Shown here one piece after another: positions 61,217 to 64,000 of a DNA stretch of 64,000 nucleotides. The notes beneath the pieces were generated by a model. The model did not search any database. It saw only the letters and a program-made list of their open reading frames with translations, and was not told the origin of the DNA. The position numbers were made by a program, and so were the translations under genes. Within the stretch, counting starts at the first letter, position 1; every line of letters begins with the position of its first letter. Source of the stretch: Komagataeibacter intermedius TF2 (lineage in GTDB: Bacteria; Pseudomonadota; Alphaproteobacteria; Acetobacterales; Acetobacteraceae). The stretch lies in assembly GCF_000964425.1 (NCBI RefSeq), contig NZ_BANF01000100.1, positions 24,036 through 88,035 on the forward strand, read 5' to 3'.

Positions 61217-62368
61217 TTATCCTGCCTTGGCCGGGGCGGATACATCCGCTGGGGTCACGGTATCGCCGGAGTGAATCTTCTGCAGACCCTCAACCACCAC
61301 GCGGTCGCCGCCCTTCAGCCCGTCCATCACCAGCCAGTCAGTACCAATGGCCTGGCTGACGGTAATGGGACGCAGGTTCACCCTGTTATCGGCATCGACC
61401 ACCCAGACCTGCGGGTCACCATGGGAATTCCGCTGCACCGCCTGCTGCGGCACCAGCAGGGCCCTGGGGTCCGTGCCTTCGGCCAGCTGGGCATGGACAT
61501 ACATGCCCGGCAGCAGCAGCCGGTCCGGATTGGGCATGACGGCACGCACCACAACCGTGGCGGTGGCTTCATCCACGTTGACTTCCGAAAACTCCATCCG
61601 GCCGGAATGTTCGTAAGTGGTGCCATCCTCCAGCGTGATGGTGATGGCGGCGGCATTATCGCCTGCACGCGTCAGCCGTCCCTGCGCCAGTTCGCGCCTG
61701 AAGCGCAGCAGTTCGGTTGCCGGCAGGTTCACGTCCACGTAAATCGGGTCAAGCCGGGTGACGATGGCGACATTATTGGTCTGGTTGGCGGTCACCAGCG
61801 CACCAACGGTCAGGATGGAACGGCCAATACGTCCGGTAATCGGCGCATTCATATGGGTATAACCCAGATCGACCGTGGCGCGCTCCAGCTGGCCTTTCGC
61901 GCTCAGGACATCACCCTGTGCCGCACGTTCAGCAGCCAGCGCGTCATCATATTCCTGCTGGCTGACGGCATGGGCCTTGAGCAGCGGCCCGTAGCGGTTC
62001 AGCTTGGCCCGGGTCGTGACTTCGTTGCCCTGCGCATGCAGCAACTGACCCTGCGCGCTGTCCACTGCCGCCTGATAGACGCGGGGATCGATCTGGTACA
62101 GCTGCTGTCCAGCCTGCACGTCGGTGCCCTCGACAAACAGGCGCTGCTGGATGACGCCGCTGACCTGTGGACGGACCTGCGCGATTTCAAAGGCTTCGGT
62201 ACGGCCGGGCAGCATCGTATGGATTTCCACCGGCTCGGCCCTGAGTGTTACGACCTTGACCGGCTGCGGCGGCAGCTTGGGGGAGGCCGCATGCCGCTGA
62301 CACGCTGCCAGGGCAAGTATCAGAGCCGCCGGGGCTACGACACGGGAATAATGCATCATGGTCACCAA
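61217..62368 (-). CDS. RND efflux membrane fusion protein (AcrA/MexA)
   Basis: A 383-residue periplasmic adaptor and probable lipoprotein (LILALAACQRHA). The lipoyl/barrel-sandwich region is VRPQVSGVIQQRLFVEGTDVQAGQQLYQIDP, a helical hairpin is in QGQLLHAQGNEVTTRAKLNRY, and the beta-barrel in PNPDRLLLPGMYVHAQLAEG. It is the first gene of the three-gene efflux operon, transcribed away from the TetR gene. A few N-terminal starts are possible (MVTMMHYSRVVAP). Confidence 0.94.
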   Translation of the reverse strand: MVTMMHYSRVVAPAALILALAACQRHAASPKLPPQPVKVVTLRAEPVEIHTMLPGRTEAFEIAQVRPQVSGVIQQRLFVEGTDVQAGQQLYQIDPRVYQAAVDSAQGQLLHAQGNEVTTRAKLNRYGPLLKAHAVSQQEYDDALAAERAAQGDVLSAKGQLERATVDLGYTHMNAPITGRIGRSILTVGALVTANQTNNVAIVTRLDPIYVDVNLPATELLRFRRELAQGRLTRAGDNAAAITITLEDGTTYEHSGRMEFSEVNVDEATATVVVRAVMPNPDRLLLPGMYVHAQLAEGTDPRALLVPQQAVQRNSHGDPQVWVVDADNRVNLRPITVSQAIGTDWLVMDGLKGGDRVVVEGLQKIHSGDTVTPADVSAPAKAG

Positions 62369-62458
62369 CCGGCTTGCAGGCCGTTATATATAAAAATGTT
62401 TCTGAATCACGGCTGTGTCGTTTGCCGCACATAGCCGCCATAAGAAAGCCAAATAACG

Positions 62459-62472
62459 AAACCATTTGGTTT
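62459..62472. promoter_or_regulatory. Candidate TetR operator in the divergent efflux promoter
   Basis: The inverted repeat AAACCA-TT-TGGTTT lies midway between the adaptor and TetR genes, overlapping a second pair CCAAAT (62449-62454) and ATTTGG (62464-62469). Such dyads in a divergent gap are typical TetR targets; binding is inferred. Confidence 0.5.
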
Positions 62473-62552
62473 TCAATGAATAGAAAACTATATCGTCTCC
62501 ATAAGCCGGTCAAGCAGCACAGCCACACAAAAGCGGGCGGAGCATATTACGA

Positions 62553-63254
62553 ATGAGCAAGAATGGACATGGCGACCCCACGCCCGCGCCGCACGATTGC
62601 GACAACCGGCGACGGGGGCCCGGCAGACCACCAGAAATGGAGGAATGCGAACGCCGGGAACGCATTCTGGATGCCGCCAGCGAAGTGCTGCAGCAATGCG
62701 GCTACCATGCTGCGTCGATGGATAAGGTGGCGCAGCATTCCGCCATGTCGAAGCGTACGCTCTACCAGATGTTCCATTCCAAGCAGGACCTGTTCCATAC
62801 CCTGATCAACACCCGCCTGTTCAACGTCACGCCGGATGAATGTCATTACCGCGACAACCCGGCGGAGGAACTGACGGAACTGCTGATGAACCTTGGCCGC
62901 ATCATCCTCAGGCCGGACCGTATCAGCCTGATCCGCGCACTGATTACCGAATCACAGGAATCCGCCGATATCCGTCAGATCCTGACCAGCCTGCGCGCGG
63001 GTGGAAAGGAAAACGTGCTGACCGGCTGGCTGGACCGTTATGTCCGTCAGCACCATTACGAAGTCAGCGATATCTGTATGTACAGTAACATGCTGTTTGG
63101 CATGACAATTGGCGACATGATGTTACAGAGTCTGGCCTGCGCATCCGGCACTGCGTGGATTGAACAGAATATGCGACCACGCTTTCACAAGGCCGCACGG
63201 ATCTTCCTGGCTGGTTTCCAGCAGGAATGTGCCGGCAACACCACCCCCCGGTAA
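62553..63254 (+). CDS. TetR-family transcriptional regulator
   Basis: A 233-residue regulator. A hydrophilic Arg/Pro-rich start leads to RERILDAASEVLQQCGYHAASMDKVAQHSAMSKRTLYQMFHSKQDLF, the TetR helix-turn-helix. The C-terminal ligand domain is helical (ILTSLRAGGKENVLTGWLDRY, MLFGMTIGDMMLQSL). It is divergent from the RND efflux operon and probably represses it, releasing DNA when a pump substrate binds. It could also control itself. Confidence 0.92.
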   Translation: MSKNGHGDPTPAPHDCDNRRRGPGRPPEMEECERRERILDAASEVLQQCGYHAASMDKVAQHSAMSKRTLYQMFHSKQDLFHTLINTRLFNVTPDECHYRDNPAEELTELLMNLGRIILRPDRISLIRALITESQESADIRQILTSLRAGGKENVLTGWLDRYVRQHHYEVSDICMYSNMLFGMTIGDMMLQSLACASGTAWIEQNMRPRFHKAARIFLAGFQQECAGNTTPR

Positions 63255-63266
63255 AGGCTGAGAATG

Positions 63267-63779
63267 TCAGAGTTTCTGACGCATTTCCTGCCTGATCGCA
63301 TTGCATTTTCTGGTAAATACGCTGGCCTGCGATGCCGTCATGAAATTGATGATGAAGGCCCCGACCAGTGAGCAGAACGACAGGGAAATGACGACCTTCC
63401 CCGTCACGCCAATGATCGCATCGTAATATTCTGCCGAATACCACAATAGGAACATACTGAGTACAGCCCCGAGAAAACCAAGGATTCCTGTTGAATGAAT
63501 CAGGGAATCCTCTTCATTGCTGAAAGCTGAGGATTCCTTCCACAGCATATACAGCTTCTGGTTCATCTCATCGACCTGACAGTCATGTTCAAGCTGTGCA
63601 GCGCTGGTCACCTTGCCTGGCGCGGACCGATGCATGTCCAGTTCCTGCTGAGCCTTGGCGAATACGCGCCGACGCTCTTTTATGGCGGGCAGACTGATGT
63701 CCACAAAACTGAGGATAGCAACATTCAGTCCTGCCGATAGCTGGACAACCGCCTGAAAGTCCCCCCATGTCTGAGTCAT
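63267..63779 (-). CDS. Two-helix membrane protein of unknown function
   Basis: A 170-residue protein starting MTQTWGDFQAVVQLSAGL (GGGGAAGCC lies before the ATG). The N-terminal part has mixed helices and a charged segment (KERRRVFAKAQQELDMHRSA). Two membrane helices come at about 103-120 (ILGFLGAVLSMFLLWYSA) and 131-152 (VVISLSFCSLVGAFIINFM). No family was recognised. It is convergent with the TetR gene and its 3' end is 13 bp from that stop. Confidence 0.7.
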   Translation of the reverse strand: MTQTWGDFQAVVQLSAGLNVAILSFVDISLPAIKERRRVFAKAQQELDMHRSAPGKVTSAAQLEHDCQVDEMNQKLYMLWKESSAFSNEEDSLIHSTGILGFLGAVLSMFLLWYSAEYYDAIIGVTGKVVISLSFCSLVGAFIINFMTASQASVFTRKCNAIRQEMRQKL

Positions 63780-63902
63780 GTGGCTTCCCCTTTCCCACAT
63801 ATACCTGCCGCAAGGATACTGTAAGGAAAAGCACAGCAGGAGATCGCAAAATCGTTAGGCAGGGCTGCATTTGGCTATGGCAGCCAACCTTGCCCCGAAC
63901 GC

Positions 63903-63930
63903 AAAAAAGCCACCCTTATGGGTGGCTTTT
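63903..63930. terminator. Two-way terminator between the membrane-protein gene and tRNA-fMet
   Basis: Arms aaaagccaccc and gggtggctttt around TTAT, with A-run and T-run on either side. It lies 27 bp beyond the CCA end of the minus-strand tRNA. Confidence 0.85.
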
Positions 63931-63956
63931 CTCTTGTCTTTTCAGACGCTTATATC

Positions 63957-64000
63957 TGGTTGCGGGGATAGGATTTGAACCTATGACCTTCAGGTTATGA
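63957..64000 (-). tRNA. tRNA-fMet(CAU), 3' part (5' part beyond window)
   Basis: The minus strand reads TCATAACCTGAAGGTC, then the T arm ATAGG-TTCAAAT-CCTAT, then CCCCGCA and ACCA. The anticodon CAU, the CTG side of the stem and the CCCCGCAACCA end match initiator tRNA of alphaproteobacteria. An elongator tRNA-Met or tRNA-Ile(CAU) would have a different acceptor end; the 5' half is not visible. Confidence 0.85.

Noticed and set aside
60680..62434. A 584-codon plus-strand open frame
   Set aside because: It is antisense to the RND permease and adaptor genes, with the same shadow composition.
1..64000. CRISPR arrays, insertion sequences, rRNA genes, riboswitches
   Set aside because: No regularly spaced repeats, transposase frames, rRNA-like sequence or riboswitch motifs were recognised on reading; the only repeated elements are the short stem-loops and the Pho boxes.

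Overview
This is a G+C-rich stretch of bacterial chromosome whose genes use mostly G or C at third codon positions. It looks like an acetic acid bacterium (Acetobacteraceae, Komagataeibacter/Gluconacetobacter type). That is an inference from several alphaproteobacterial signatures: the DUF3576-leuS-lptE-holA gene order, DUF1489 and DUF4186 proteins, an initiator-type tRNA, a group I intron in tRNA-Arg(CCU), many exopolysaccharide-type glycosyltransferases and a hybrid GGDEF/EAL protein. No phage, transposase, integrase, CRISPR array or rRNA operon was recognised.

Layout. 1-3.1 kb: the end of a GT4 glycosyltransferase gene and a CobW GTPase/WD40 pair. 3.2-8.9 kb: a probable minus-strand operon with two cysteine desulfurases, a [2Fe-2S] ferredoxin, MnmA, a glutathione S-transferase and a glycosyltransferase, centred on sulfur transfer to tRNA. 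9.4-14.2 kb: a hydrolase, TyrRS, DUF4186, a Rieske protein, an M29 aminopeptidase and a secreted protein. 14.4-19.3 kb (minus): a GT4/heparinase-like pair, Rpe and RsmB. 19.3-26.2 kb (plus): YggS, Kup, HemW, a periplasmic nucleoside hydrolase, DUF1489 and a lytic transglycosylase with a SPOR domain. 26.3-28.4 kb: a GH3-family protein that has lost its catalytic residues. 28.6-33.8 kb: DUF3576 lipoprotein, LeuS, LptE, HolA.

33.8-37.9 kb: tRNA-Arg(CCU) interrupted by a 225-nt group I intron, then 1.1 kb of AT-rich DNA, then an FAD oxidoreductase/ATP-grasp gene pair of unknown product. 38-40.1 kb: a CBS-PAS-GGDEF-EAL cyclic-di-GMP enzyme. 40.3-47.1 kb: a phosphate-scavenging group (OprO/P-like porin and PstS, each with an upstream array of 11-bp PhoB-type repeats, and a periplasmic histidine acid phosphatase), with ManC and a membrane protein between them. 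47.2-50.5 kb: an orphan type III-like DNA methyltransferase, AT-rich DNA and a solo AHL-type LuxR regulator. 50.8-54.1 kb: three glycosyltransferase-like genes. 54.1-56.2 kb: three tiny unknown genes, ArfB and a HAD phosphatase. 56.5-63.3 kb: a three-gene RND efflux operon with a divergent TetR regulator. 63.3-64 kb: a membrane protein and the 3' half of an initiator tRNA-Met.

Short stem-loop repeats of one family recur at gene ends, four times between convergent genes, where they probably act as two-way terminators. The most notable finds are the tRNA group I intron, the degenerate GH3 protein, the paired PhoB arrays and the uncharacterised oxidoreductase/ATP-grasp module next to the tRNA.
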